From Sva-07 sp963710625 (GTDB lineage: Bacteria > Actinomycetota > Acidimicrobiia > Acidimicrobiales > Ilumatobacteraceae), in NCBI GenBank assembly GCA_963710625.1, contig CAVQBG010000009.1:124001-188000 (forward strand): 64,000 nt of DNA, read 5' to 3'. Of this stretch, positions 26,314 through 35,931 are shown piece after piece. The notes under the pieces are model-generated. The model was not told where the DNA came from. It saw nothing but the letters and a program-made list of their open reading frames with translations, and searched no databases. Position numbers and translations under genes: made by a program. The stretch's first letter is position 1, and every line of letters begins with the position of its first letter.

Positions 26314-27861
26314 ATGAAGGTGCCATTGACCGTCAACGACTTCCTGCGCCGCGCCGAACTCGTCTACCCCGACCGGGTCGCAATCGTCGACGAACCCGAC
26401 CAACCGGCCGAGTCGTGGGGGCCGATCACCTACCGCGAGATGGCCGACCGAGCGCGGGCGATGGGGGCGGCGCTCGACGCGCTCGGCATCGGTGTCGGCG
26501 AGCGGGTCGCGATGGTCAGCCACAACTCGGCTCGACTCCTCACGGCGTTGTTCGGCGTGTCGGGGTCCGGTCGGGTGCTCGTGCCGATCAACTTCCGCCT
26601 CGTCGCCGAGGAGGTCAAGTACATCGTCGCCCACTCCGGCGCCCGCGTCCTGCTGATCGACCCCGAGCTCGCCGACGCGATGGCCGATGTCGAGTGCGAA
26701 CACAAGCTCGTGATCGGCGCCGAGGCCGATGCCGTCATGATGAGATTCGGCGTCGAGCCCGAACCCTGGGGGGGCGACGAGGACGTCACCGCCACGATCA
26801 ACTACACGTCCGGCACCACCGCTCGCCCGAAGGGCGTGCAGCTCACCCACCGCAACCTGTGGCTCAACGCGTCGGTGTTCGGATGGCACATGGGCGTGAG
26901 CGATCGCGACGTGTACCTGCACACCCTCCCCCAGTTCCACTGCAACGGCTGGGGCATGCTCTACGCCGTCACCGGCATGGGTGCGAAGCACGTGATCATC
27001 CGCAAGATCGACGGTGCCGAGATCCTCCGCCGGGTCGAGGAGCACGGTGTCACGCTGATGTGCGGCGCGCCGGCGGTACTCAACATGGTGCTCGACGCCG
27101 CGGCCACGTGGGAGGCCGACACTGGCCGCCCGATTCCGGGGCGTGGCCAGGTGCGCATCGTCGTCGCGGGCGCCCCGCCTCCGACGCGCACGATCGAGCG
27201 GACCGAGACCGAACTCGGCTGGGAGTTCGTCCAGATCTACGGCCTCACCGAGACGACTCCGGTGATCACCATGAACCGGTCCCGCTCCGAGTTCGACGGC
27301 CTCGATCCGGCCGAGCGGGCGGTGAAGCTCAGCCGCGCCGGGGCACCGGTGGTGGGCTGCACGATGGACGTCAGCAACGACGGCGAGATCCTGGCGCGCG
27401 GCAACATGGTGATGGCCGGGTACTGGGAGCAGCCCGACCAGACCGATGCCGCGATCCACGACGGGTTCTTCCACACCGGCGACGGCGGGTTCATCGACGA
27501 CGAGAACTACGTCACGATCTCCGACCGCAAGAAGGACGTGATCATCACCGGCGGTGAGAACGTGTCGTCGATCGAGGTCGAGGACGCGATCTTCCAGCAT
27601 CCCGAGGTCACCGAGGTCGCGGTGATCGGGATCCCCGACGAGAAGTGGGGCGAGCTGGTGACGGCGCTCGTGGTGACGTCACCGGGAAGCGAGCTGACCG
27701 AGGCCGACCTGATCGCGTTCACCAAGACCAAACTCGCGGGCTACAAGTGCCCCAAGCGAGTCGAGTTCCGCGACGAGTTGGCGCGCACGGCGACCGGCAA
27801 ACTCCAGAAGTTCAAGCTCCGCGAGCCCTTCTGGTCCGATGCCACCCGGCAGGTCAACTGA
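26314..27861 (+). CDS. AMP-dependent acyl-CoA ligase (FadD-like)
   Basis: A 515-residue adenylate-forming enzyme that activates a carboxylic acid to acyl-CoA. Motifs are NYTSGTTARPKGVQLTHRN (P-loop like), QIYGLTETTP, DRKKDVIITGGENVSS and the catalytic Lys in ATGKLQKFKLR. Substrate is probably a medium to long or aromatic acid. The ATG at 26314 lies 7 bases after TAGGTT, a box that contains the amidase stop codon, so it may also have its own leaderless promoter. Confidence 0.9.
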   Translation: MKVPLTVNDFLRRAELVYPDRVAIVDEPDQPAESWGPITYREMADRARAMGAALDALGIGVGERVAMVSHNSARLLTALFGVSGSGRVLVPINFRLVAEEVKYIVAHSGARVLLIDPELADAMADVECEHKLVIGAEADAVMMRFGVEPEPWGGDEDVTATINYTSGTTARPKGVQLTHRNLWLNASVFGWHMGVSDRDVYLHTLPQFHCNGWGMLYAVTGMGAKHVIIRKIDGAEILRRVEEHGVTLMCGAPAVLNMVLDAAATWEADTGRPIPGRGQVRIVVAGAPPPTRTIERTETELGWEFVQIYGLTETTPVITMNRSRSEFDGLDPAERAVKLSRAGAPVVGCTMDVSNDGEILARGNMVMAGYWEQPDQTDAAIHDGFFHTGDGGFIDDENYVTISDRKKDVIITGGENVSSIEVEDAIFQHPEVTEVAVIGIPDEKWGELVTALVVTSPGSELTEADLIAFTKTKLAGYKCPKRVEFRDELARTATGKLQKFKLREPFWSDATRQVN

Positions 27862-27877
27862 CGCCACCCCGCCCAGA

Positions 27878-27991
27878 GCGATGAGCGAAACCGCCCGATA
27901 CGGGGGGTTCGCTCATCGCACGGCTCCACATCGCCGGTCCGACACCGATCCGATGAGCCACACCTCCCCATACGGGGGGTTCGCTCATCGC
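27878..27991. repeat. Two GATGAGC...GCTCATC palindromic units between convergent genes
   Basis: Units at 27878-27919 and 27951-27991. The first folds into a long hairpin: GCGATGAGCGAA pairs with TTCGCTCATCGC, and the inner CCGCCC/CGGGGGG closes on a GATA loop. The second shares the right arm GGTTCGCTCATCGC, but its left arm is partly mismatched. Lying between the ligase and decarboxylase stops, they are well placed as bidirectional terminators. Confidence 0.75.
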
Positions 27992-28008
27992 TGGTGTGTG
28001 GGTCGGGG

Positions 28009-29265
28009 TCACTCGAGCGTGGCGTAGTTGGTGCTGCGGTCGTCGGTACGGGAGCCGACCACCGCGGCGACGCACTCGGCCAGGTCGGCGAGGTAGTCGT
28101 CGATCACGCCGGTGTTCGAGTTGCTGATCGTCGAGTGCAGGCTGTCGGGCGGCGTCTGGCGGTCGTGGAACCAGCCCTTGGCGAGCAGCGCGTCACCGAG
28201 CGCGAAGATGTCGACCTCCGGCTCGAACGTGGGGTCGGCGGCGATCGCAACGAGGTGGAACCGGCCGTCGCCGAGTACCTGGATCCCGTCGATCGGGGCG
28301 ACCCCGGCGCGGAACGCGTCGGCGTTGGCGAGCACCTGGCGGGTGAGGTCGACGTACCCGTCGATGCCGAGATGCGACATCACGGCCCAGGCACAGGCCA
28401 TCGGCAGGCCGGAACGGGTGCCCTGCATGTTCGGCGAGGCGTAGAACCCGCCGAGCCAGCCGTCGAACACGAACGTCTGGTAGGCCCGTGACTGCTTGTT
28501 TCGGTGGAGGATCACCGATACGCCCTTCGGCGCATAGCCGAGCTTGTGGATGTCGGCCGAGATCGTGGTGACCCCGTCGACCCGGAAGTCCCACGGCTTC
28601 ACCTCGCGTCCGAGCATCTCGGCGAACGGCAGCACGAAGCCGCCCATGCAGGCGTCGACGTGGCAGTTCGCTCCGAACGACGCCGCCAGTGCCGCGATCG
28701 CCGCGATGTCGTCCTGGACACCCTGCGGGTATTGCGGCGCAGAGCCGACCACCAGCACCGTGTTCTCGTTGCACAACGCCGCCATCGCATCGACGTCGGC
28801 GGTCCAGTCGTCCTTGACCGGCGCCTTGTGGAGCGTCAGGCCGAAGTTGTGCGCCGCCTTGTGGAACGCGGCGTGCGCCGACTCGGCGACGACCATCTCC
28901 GGGGCGGTGATCCCGCGCTCGGCGGCGCCGCGCTCGCGGGCCGCGAGGACGCCGCACAGGATCGATTCGGTCCCGCCGCTCGTGAGGAAGCCGGCCACTG
29001 CATCGTCGCCGTGCAGCAGACCGGCGGTCCAACCGACGACCTCGGACTGGATCTGACCGAGCGACGGGAACGCCTTGGTGTTGAGGGCGTTCTCGTGGAG
29101 GTACAGCCTCGCCGCCTGCTCGGCCACCTCGTGCACCGACGGCCCCCCGTCGTAGACCATTCCGAAGGTCCGACCGTCGGCCCACTTGACGTCGTCGACG
29201 CGCTTGTCGGTGAGATCGGAGATCACGTCGTCGACGGGACGACGGTGCTGCTGGAGTGATGCCAT
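28009..29265 (-). CDS. PLP-dependent group II decarboxylase / sphingosine-1-phosphate lyase-like
   Basis: A 418-residue fold-type I PLP enzyme. The cofactor lysine is in SADIHKLGYAPKG, with the Asp of VDACMGGFVLP and the GTESILCGVLAAR phosphate loop. Family comparison places it with sphingosine-1-phosphate lyase and glutamate/tyrosine decarboxylase-like proteins; the ending with an aldehyde-forming lyase versus decarboxylase cannot be decided. The start MASLQQ is set at 29265 because the frame further up is antisense to the next gene. Confidence 0.86.
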   Translation of the reverse strand: MASLQQHRRPVDDVISDLTDKRVDDVKWADGRTFGMVYDGGPSVHEVAEQAARLYLHENALNTKAFPSLGQIQSEVVGWTAGLLHGDDAVAGFLTSGGTESILCGVLAARERGAAERGITAPEMVVAESAHAAFHKAAHNFGLTLHKAPVKDDWTADVDAMAALCNENTVLVVGSAPQYPQGVQDDIAAIAALAASFGANCHVDACMGGFVLPFAEMLGREVKPWDFRVDGVTTISADIHKLGYAPKGVSVILHRNKQSRAYQTFVFDGWLGGFYASPNMQGTRSGLPMACAWAVMSHLGIDGYVDLTRQVLANADAFRAGVAPIDGIQVLGDGRFHLVAIAADPTFEPEVDIFALGDALLAKGWFHDRQTPPDSLHSTISNSNTGVIDDYLADLAECVAAVVGSRTDDRSTNYATLE

Positions 29266-29340
29266 GCCCGACAGTGTCGCGTACCAGGCGCAGGGGCCGC
29301 CCGTTCGGGACGCGCCGCGCCGCGCCCGTACGCTGCGGAG

Positions 29341-30279
29341 ATGCAGCTGAACGACCTCCGCATCTTCACCGAGCCACAGCAGGGCGCGTCGTACAGCGAA
29401 CTGCTCGCCGTCGCGCAGCGTGCCGAGGCGCTCGGCTTCGGCGCGTTCTTCCGCAGCGACCACTTCCTGGCGATGGGCGGCGGCGACGGCCTCCCCGGCC
29501 CGACCGACGCGTGGATCACGCTGGGAGCCATCGCACGGGAGACCTCGACCATCCGGCTCGGCACGCTGGTCACCTCGGCGACGTTCCGCCTCCCGGGACC
29601 GCTCGCGATCAGCGTGGCGCAGGTCGACGACATGTCGAACGGGCGGGTCGAGTTGGGGCTCGGCGCCGGCTGGTACCAGCAGGAGCACGAGGCGTACGGC
29701 ATCGAGTTCCCACCGCTGGGCGAACGCTTCGACCGGTTGGAGGAGCAGCTCGAGATCATCACCGGAATGTGGTCGACGCCGGTCGGTGAGACGTTCGAGT
29801 CCCCCGGCGGGCACTACCCGGTCACCGGGTCGCCGGCGCTGCCCAAGCCGGTGCAGTCGCCGGTCCCGATCGTCATCGGTGGAGGTGGGCCGAAGCGGAC
29901 GCCGGCGCTGGCAGCCCGGTTCGCCACCGAGTTCAACACGCCGTTCGTGTCGCGCGAGTTCTTCGGCACCCAGTCCGACCGGGTTCGCGCCGCCTGCGAG
30001 GCGATCGGCCGCGATCCGGCCACGATGACGTTCTCCGCGGCCCTCGTGGCATGTTGCGGCGCCGACGAAGCCGAGGTGGAACGGCGCGCCGCTGCGATCG
30101 GCCGTGAACCGGCCGAGCTTCGCACGAACGGAGGGGCCGGGACGCCCGAGGAGGTCGTCGAGACGGTGCGCTTGTGGAGCGACGCCGGTGCGGACCGGAT
30201 CTACCTGCAGGTGCTCGACCTCGCCGACCTCGACCACCTCGACCTGGTCGCCACCGAGGTCGCTCCGCACCTCGCCTGA
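29341..30279 (+). CDS. LLM class F420-dependent oxidoreductase (TIGR03560-like)
   Basis: A 312-residue luciferase-like enzyme with ALGFGAFFRSDHFLAMGGGD, IRLGTLVTSATFRLPG, GRVELGLGAGWYQQEH and VPIVIGGGGPKRTPALAARF, all typical of the F420-binding LLM family. It is a second member in the window (the other is at 21633) but clearly from another subgroup. TACGCT 6 bases before the ATG suggests leaderless initiation. The amidohydrolase gene follows after 26 bases. Confidence 0.9.
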   Translation: MQLNDLRIFTEPQQGASYSELLAVAQRAEALGFGAFFRSDHFLAMGGGDGLPGPTDAWITLGAIARETSTIRLGTLVTSATFRLPGPLAISVAQVDDMSNGRVELGLGAGWYQQEHEAYGIEFPPLGERFDRLEEQLEIITGMWSTPVGETFESPGGHYPVTGSPALPKPVQSPVPIVIGGGGPKRTPALAARFATEFNTPFVSREFFGTQSDRVRAACEAIGRDPATMTFSAALVACCGADEAEVERRAAAIGREPAELRTNGGAGTPEEVVETVRLWSDAGADRIYLQVLDLADLDHLDLVATEVAPHLA

Positions 30280-30305
30280 ACGACCGCGGCAGGTACCGTC
30301 GCCGG

Positions 30306-31967
30306 ATGAGCGAGATCACGGTGTATCCGTCGCGCACGATCGTCACGATGGACCCTGCGCAACCCGAAGTCGAGGCGGTGGCCGTCCGTGACGGCAGGGT
30401 CCTCGCGGCCGGATCCGTCGAGGAATGCGCGAGCTGGGGGCCCCACGCCATCGACCAGACCTTCGCGGAGCACGTGATCGTGCCGGGGATGATCGAGGCG
30501 CACGCCCACACGCTCGAGGGTGCGTTCTCGCTGATCCCCTACGTCGGCTGGTTCGACCGTCACCGCGTCGACGGCGGCACGTCGCCGGGCATCCGCACCT
30601 ACGACGCCCTGCTCGATCGGCTGCGCGCGATCGACGCCGACACCGCCGGTTCGACCGAGCCGATCGTGGTCGGCGGCTTCGACCCGATCTACTTCACCAC
30701 CGAGGAACGCCTCACCCGCGACCACCTCGACCGGGTGTCGACCGAACGTCCGATCTTCGTGTTCCACGCGAGCGCCCACCTCGCCACGGTCAACTCGGCG
30801 ATGCTCGAGCGGCACGACATCAACCGCGAGACCACCACACCCGGGGTCGCCCGCGACGGCAACGGCGAGCCGAACGGCGAACTCCAGGAGATGCCGGCGA
30901 TCGCGCTGGCCCGCTCCGGCGTGAGCGTGATCCTGCGCATGCTCAACGACCCGCGGGCGATCGAGGCGCTCGGGCAACTCTGCGTGAACACCGGGATCAC
31001 GATGCTGTGCGACCTCGGCAGTGCCGGCCTCTCCCGACCCGACGATCAGCGGGTGCTCCACGAGGTGGTCGACCGTGACGACTATCCGGCCCGACTCCTC
31101 CAGCGTCACCTGCACGCGTTGCCGCCGGGCAGCACCGACTGGACCGACGCCGCCGAGGCGATCCAGCAGCTCGCCGCGGCCGACACCGACAAGCTGCGCA
31201 CCGCAGGCCTCAAACTGGTGCTCGACGGTTCGATCCAGGGCTTCACGGCGATGATGGGCTGGCCCGGTTACTACACCGGCACCGACCACGGCCAGTGGAT
31301 GGTGCCACCCGACCAGTTGGTCGACATCGCCCGCCCGTTCCACGAGCGCGGCATCAACATCCATGCGCACTGCAACGGCGACCTCACGATCGATGCCTGG
31401 ATCGACACGGTCGAGCGGCTCGTGATCGACCATCCGTGGCTCGACCACCGCCACACGGTGCAGCACTGTCAGCTGACCTCGGCAGCCCAGTACCGCCGCA
31501 TGGCCAAGCTCGGCATGTGCGCCAACATCTTCGCCAACCACCTCTGGTACTGGGGCGACCAGCACCACGACATCACTGTCGGCCCCGAGCGCGCCCGCCG
31601 GATGGAGGCGGCTGCGACGGCCGAGCGCGAAGGCGTGTCGTTCTCGCTGCACTCCGACGCCAACGTCACCCCGCTCGGGCATCTCCACACGATGTGGTGC
31701 GCGGTCAATCGCGTCACGCCGTCGGGCCGTGTGCTCGGTGAGCACGAGCGCATCTCGGCCCTTTCGGCGTTGCGCGCGGTCACGCTCGGCTCCGCGTACC
31801 AGATGCACCTCGACGCCGAGTTCGGCACGATCGAGTGCGGCAAGGCAGCCGACTTCACGGTGCTGGAGGAGAACCCGCTCACCGTCGAGCCGATGGCGAT
31901 CCGCGACATCGGCGTGTGGGGCACCGTCGTCGGCGGCCGCCCGTTCGAGGCCGCCCACCCGCGCTGA
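30306..31967 (+). CDS. YtcJ-like metal-dependent amidohydrolase
   Basis: A 553-residue amidohydrolase-superfamily protein of the YtcJ type. It has the N-terminal beta strand with VIVPGMIEAHAHT (metal His pair), KLVLDGSIQGFTA, INIHAHCNGD, HRHTVQHCQLT and SLHSDANVTPLG (catalytic Asp). C-terminal ECGKAADFTVLEENPL is the usual closing strand. Substrate unknown. TACCGT 6 bases before the ATG; may be read together with the LLM gene upstream. Confidence 0.88.
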   Translation: MSEITVYPSRTIVTMDPAQPEVEAVAVRDGRVLAAGSVEECASWGPHAIDQTFAEHVIVPGMIEAHAHTLEGAFSLIPYVGWFDRHRVDGGTSPGIRTYDALLDRLRAIDADTAGSTEPIVVGGFDPIYFTTEERLTRDHLDRVSTERPIFVFHASAHLATVNSAMLERHDINRETTTPGVARDGNGEPNGELQEMPAIALARSGVSVILRMLNDPRAIEALGQLCVNTGITMLCDLGSAGLSRPDDQRVLHEVVDRDDYPARLLQRHLHALPPGSTDWTDAAEAIQQLAAADTDKLRTAGLKLVLDGSIQGFTAMMGWPGYYTGTDHGQWMVPPDQLVDIARPFHERGINIHAHCNGDLTIDAWIDTVERLVIDHPWLDHRHTVQHCQLTSAAQYRRMAKLGMCANIFANHLWYWGDQHHDITVGPERARRMEAAATAEREGVSFSLHSDANVTPLGHLHTMWCAVNRVTPSGRVLGEHERISALSALRAVTLGSAYQMHLDAEFGTIECGKAADFTVLEENPLTVEPMAIRDIGVWGTVVGGRPFEAAHPR

Positions 31968-32026
31968 CCGACACGGTCGACCAGCGCAACCGGTGGTGAG
32001 CTCAGCGTTCGTCTCGTTCCCGGCGA

Positions 32027-33046
32027 TCACACCTCGCTGTCGGGTGGAGGAACGTAGTCGGCGCCCTCGAGCAGCGCAGAGACGCGCCGGTCGAATCGTC
32101 GAAACCAGTACGCCGATCTGTCCCGTAGGTCGGCCGATGCCAACACGTAGTTGGCCAGAACGAGCGCTCTGCCCATCACGAACGTGTCGATTTCGCTCTG
32201 GTCCGCCGCAGGCCAGGGAGCGACGCTTCGATAGCCCTCAGCGAACGCGTTCGCGAGAACGTGGTATTCGGGATTCCCGTGGAAGTAATAGAGGGCGGTG
32301 GCCACATCCTGGATCGGCCAACCCCACATCAGGTCTTCGAAATCGAATGCGGCGATCCGGGACCGCTGCACCTTGACGTTCCACGGGTGGAAATCCCCAT
32401 GCAGGAGCTGCATGGGGACGGCCCCTCGCAGCGCCACGATGGCGTCCTCGACCCGAGCCCGAGCTTCACGGAACCGCTCTCGACCGGCACGAGCGAGCTG
32501 CGGATCATCGAGCCCCGCGAGGTGGTCCGTTTCCTCGAACGGTAGGGCGCGGTCATAGCGCGGGAGCGCAGCAGCGTACGGGGGTACGAAGCCGACCCCA
32601 TGGTGGTGGAGCGCGGCGAGGTACGCCCCGCAGCACTCGACGTTCTGCGGGGTCAGCTTGTCGCCGAGCAGCGGGCCCGACAACCACGAGAAGACAACGA
32701 CGTTGCGAGGCTCGGGGACTCCGGGGGCCTCGGCCACCACGACCCGGTTCCCCGAGCGCGTCCGAATCGGCTCCGGAACCAGCAGATCGGTGTCGTCGCT
32801 GATCGCCACCAGCCACGCAACCTCGGCTCTCACAACGTCGGTCGCATGTCCCACCTCTCCGCCGAGCCCCACCCGCACCACGTACCTGCTGCCGTCGGCG
32901 GCATCCGCGCGAAAGACACCGTTCGTCTCATTGGTGATCAACCGGAGACGCACCAGTCCCAGGTCGTAGCTGTCGAGCGCGATCACCACCAGCGCCCTCA
33001 GACGGCGAGCTCGACCCAACTCAGTCAGCTCGTAGTAGTCACGCAC
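32027..33046 (-). CDS. Aminoglycoside phosphotransferase-family (APH/choline kinase-like) protein
   Basis: A 339-residue kinase-fold protein. The catalytic loop LLHGDFHPWNVKV (Asp, Asn) and the metal motif FDFEDLMWGWPIQD are intact; the N-lobe starts NETNGVFRADAADG. It phosphorylates a small hydroxyl compound such as an antibiotic, sugar or homoserine; resistance is not implied. GTG start with TAGCGT 7 bases upstream. Its first 22 bases overlap the 3' end of a small lipoprotein gene on the same strand, so the two may be transcribed together. Confidence 0.82.
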   Translation of the reverse strand: MRDYYELTELGRARRLRALVVIALDSYDLGLVRLRLITNETNGVFRADAADGSRYVVRVGLGGEVGHATDVVRAEVAWLVAISDDTDLLVPEPIRTRSGNRVVVAEAPGVPEPRNVVVFSWLSGPLLGDKLTPQNVECCGAYLAALHHHGVGFVPPYAAALPRYDRALPFEETDHLAGLDDPQLARAGRERFREARARVEDAIVALRGAVPMQLLHGDFHPWNVKVQRSRIAAFDFEDLMWGWPIQDVATALYYFHGNPEYHVLANAFAEGYRSVAPWPAADQSEIDTFVMGRALVLANYVLASADLRDRSAYWFRRFDRRVSALLEGADYVPPPDSEV

Positions 33047-33288
33047 CCAACAGACGCTAGGCAGTCGCCGACTCGGTACACCGATTCGCCCACCACTGGA
33101 TGGTCGATCTGGACCTCGGTACCCGGGGCCAGCCCTCTCCCGCTGAACTCGATCGCTCCCTCCGCCGCGGTGGCACAGACCTCGGCGAGTTCGTTCGTGG
33201 GACAGACAGCCGAATCATCGGCTCCACAGCCACCGACCAGAGCCGTGACTGCGACCGAAACCGCTACGAGCCGTTTCACGCCGGGCAC
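33025..33288 (-). CDS. Small lipoprotein, hypothetical
   Basis: An 87-residue protein with a signal peptide ending ALVGGC and a mature part of about 65 residues with five more cysteines (NELAEVCATA, GDCLASVGC), which could form disulfides outside the cell. GTG start (33288 or 33279). The ending VGDCLASVGC resembles the ending DRCLASVNE of the lipoprotein at 33641, so the two may be distant relatives. Function unknown. Confidence 0.5.
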   Translation of the reverse strand: MPGVKRLVAVSVAVTALVGGCGADDSAVCPTNELAEVCATAAEGAIEFSGRGLAPGTEVQIDHPVVGESVYRVGDCLASVGCVTTTS

Positions 33289-33640
33289 CCGGGCGTCGGG
33301 AGTCGATCCGCAGGGTTCGGGGCGTTGTAGAGCAGGGAGCGGTCACTCGCTGTCTCGGCCAGATCGGTAGGCAAGCAGTAGGCCACCCGCAGCGACGCCG
33401 ACGACGAACACTGCCACGGTGAGCCTGGACTCCTCGTGACCGACCCGAGCCTGCTGCGGGTGTGGACCTATCCAACTCCTGAGGGGTGGGACCAGCCATC
33501 CGATAAGCCTGGACCCCGGTCTGCCGTTCGCCCGCCCCACGAAACCGTCGTGAGCCGGTGGAGGTACGTGCGGGTGGCGCCGGTTGCTTCAGGTGCGCTC
33601 ACCGTTTCGGCGCTGGGTGCGATCACGTACCCGTTGCTCC
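33289..33640. other. 352-base stretch without a convincing gene
   Basis: A minus-strand frame at 33343-33540 could encode a 65-residue or shorter protein with one membrane helix (LTVAVFVVGVAAGGLLLAYR). No start with a good ribosome site or TANNNT box is visible, so it is only a weak candidate. Nothing else is seen here. Confidence 0.3.
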
Positions 33641-33895
33641 ATGGCTCAAAGCCGCGCTATGTCCGGCGTCGTGGCCGCCTCGTGTGCGTTGCTCGCGCTG
33701 ATGGTCGCATGCGGTGGTCCGGATGACTCAGCGGCCGCTCGCAAGGCCGTCTTGGGTTGCGTCATCGACGGAGGCGGCGAGATCGATGACTCGACCGATG
33801 TCGTGTTCGCCGGAGGTCAAGCCGTCGCCATCAGGGGTCCCGTCGACGGCAGCGATGATCTCATCGATCGGTGTCTGGCCTCGGTGAACGAGTAG
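33641..33895 (+). CDS. Small lipoprotein, hypothetical
   Basis: An 84-residue protein: signal peptide with LLALMVAC lipobox, then about 60 acidic residues (GGEIDDSTDVVFAGG) ending DRCLASVNE. It has no recognised domain. Start may be ATG 33641 or ATG 33659. It lies just left of the transposon and is one of three small exported proteins in this accessory stretch. Confidence 0.5.
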   Translation: MAQSRAMSGVVAASCALLALMVACGGPDDSAAARKAVLGCVIDGGGEIDDSTDVVFAGGQAVAIRGPVDGSDDLIDRCLASVNE

Positions 33896-34124
33896 CAGCT
33901 GGAGCGCAGGACTGGCGCTCGAGGCGCAGCGACTCGGTTGGTCACCCTGGAGAGCGATGACGAGATGTCCGGCAGCATCGGTATCGACGACGATCGACGA
34001 GTCGTGGGCGTCGTCGGCGAGGACCGAACTCGGCGTCTTTCACTTGCTCCAGCACCGCGTGTGACCAAGCAATGGCGTCTGTTTCAGCAGCTGATCTCAC
34101 CTTCCTGCCGAACTCAACCGGAGG

Positions 34125-34163
34125 TAAGTTCGGCAGCAAGCAGTGACAGAGTGTGGGTAAAAT
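34125..34163 (+). repeat. Left terminal inverted repeat with embedded -10 box
   Basis: Starts TAAGTTCGGCAGCAAGCAGT and ends GTGGGTAAAAT. Against the reverse complement of the right end it shows two mismatches and one gap over 39 bases. The final TAAAAT (34158-34163) is a near-ideal -10 box 6 bases before the transposase ATG at 34170, so the element probably carries its promoter inside its own end and the mRNA is leaderless. Confidence 0.85.
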
Positions 34164-34169
34164 GTGTGC

Positions 34170-35931
34170 ATGGGCGGGGCGGGATCAGGGCGAGGACGGC
34201 GCGCGCCGGTAGCTCGATGCCTGTTGCATCCGGGCTCCAAGGTCACTGCGAACGGTTTCGCCGACGGTGATGCACGGACCCGTCGCCGCTACATCTGCGT
34301 TCCGCTGATCGGCGAGCGTCACTCCTTCACGGCGGCTGTTCCTGTCGGCCAGTCCGACCTGGCGAGGGTGGCGTCATGGTCGCCTCCGCCGGCGTGTCCG
34401 CAGCATCCCGGCTCGAGGGTCGTGCGCAACGGCACTTACGGGTCGCACACCCCGAAACCTCGGCAGCTGTCGCTGCCATCCAGCAGACGGTTCCAAGTTT
34501 CACGGATTCACGCCGCCGCTCCCACGTGACCACGTCCATCAAGACGAGGAGCACTGCGACGAATGCGAAGAGCTTCGTGGCATCCACCGAGGAGAGACAG
34601 CGGTCGCACGCCGACATTCATGGTCGACACGCATCGTTGTTCGAGGGCTCGAGAAGCTGGCGTCCGGTTCGTCGTACAGCGACGTCGGCAGGTGGGCGTT
34701 GCGTGTGACCGGCACGAACCGAACGAAACGCCCACCCGGCGAGGACGACGACACCACCGCAACGGCAACGAAGAGAAGCTCGAAGAAGGCTGGGAAGCCG
34801 TCGAAGGGAAGCGAGGGCGACGACGTCGAAGCGAAGAAGAGGAGCGCCGGTTCGGTTGCCTCTCGTAACGCTTGGCACATCGCAGCCGACTGGACCGAGG
34901 CGTTCTCCCCGGTCATCTATGAACCTGTCGAACGGCGGCTCCGGCAGCGTGCCGTCGCCGATCGGGCACGGCTCGACGAACGTGCCGCTGCCGGCCTGCC
35001 CCTCGACCGTCCGCAGGTGTTGCTCATCGACGACATGCCGGTCTACGGGCGGGACCTCGACGGCGGAAAGGCGCGCCGTGACGCAGGCTTCTATGTGCTG
35101 GCTGCCGCCGAGGTCCGATGGTCTGGCATCGACCCGTTCCAAGGTGCTGACGTCGTCACAGAGCTGCGGCTGCTGCGGGCGTATGCGAAGTCGAACACGG
35201 CAGCGTGGCGGCTCATGTTCGACGAGCTCGGCTACCACCCCGACTTCGTTGTCGCTGACGCCGGGCGAGGGCTGAACGCAGCCATCGACGCCCACTTCGA
35301 CCCGGCAAGCACCAAGCTCATCCCGTCGCTGTGGCATCTCGCCCAGAAGGTCGAGACTGCGCTCTCCGGGAGTGCCCGGGCGTTCACCGTGACCGGTGCC
35401 GGCAAACGACTCGTCGATGACCTCGACAACCATCTCCGCAAACTCTCACGGACATCAGGGGTCCTCGCTGACGCCGGCACATGGGCGGCCTGGTGGGACG
35501 AACTCGACGACCTTCTCCGCAGCCTGCATCTGCCTGTCGAGAAAGTCCGGGCACGGCGCCGCAGCTACGAGCCCCAGATGGCCAAGGTGTTGGCCGACAT
35601 CAACGCCAACGCCGACATACCGATCTCCACGGGCGGCCTCGAAACACTGCTCGCCAAGAACGTCAAACCGATCCTGGCGATGCGGCGCACCGGCTTCGCC
35701 AACCTCGAACGCACCAACATGCTCCTCGACCTCGTCACCGCACGCCACCACGGCGCCTTTGACAACTTGAACGACATCGTCAAACTCATCCGTGCCGACA
35801 CGACCCCGCACGGCGGATGGACCGTCCCGCTGCGCACCGTCTCAGACCCCCGTCCGACCGGCGGCACCTACTCGTCACTGCGAGACGCGACCCTGCTCTC
35901 CACCATCGCCTCACAACGAGGGCTGACATGA
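34170..35931 (+). CDS. DDE-type transposase, two frames joined by an apparent +1 frameshift
   Basis: Frame 1 (34170 to about 34466) encodes two similar zinc-ribbon-like repeats, CLLHPGSKV...RRYICVPLIGERHSFT and CPQHPGSRVVRNGTYG...; the second repeat continues in the +1 frame as CRCHPADGSKFHGFTPPLPR and then runs open to 35931. The shift lies near CGG-CAG-C-TGT at 34461-34470. The downstream part has HCDECEE, a helix-turn-helix-like GLEKLASGSSYSDVGRWA, a basic linker, and a catalytic domain with Asp in LLIDDMPVYG, Asp in FVVADAGRG and Glu in NLERTNMLLD. About 586 residues if joined. Either programmed frameshifting or an inactivating indel. Confidence 0.72.

Noticed and set aside
33896..34116. 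Possible degraded minus-strand gene left of the transposon
   Set aside because: Protein-like pieces (for example DAIAWSHAVLEQVKDAEFG) occur in different frames, but no start, stop or family support a gene.
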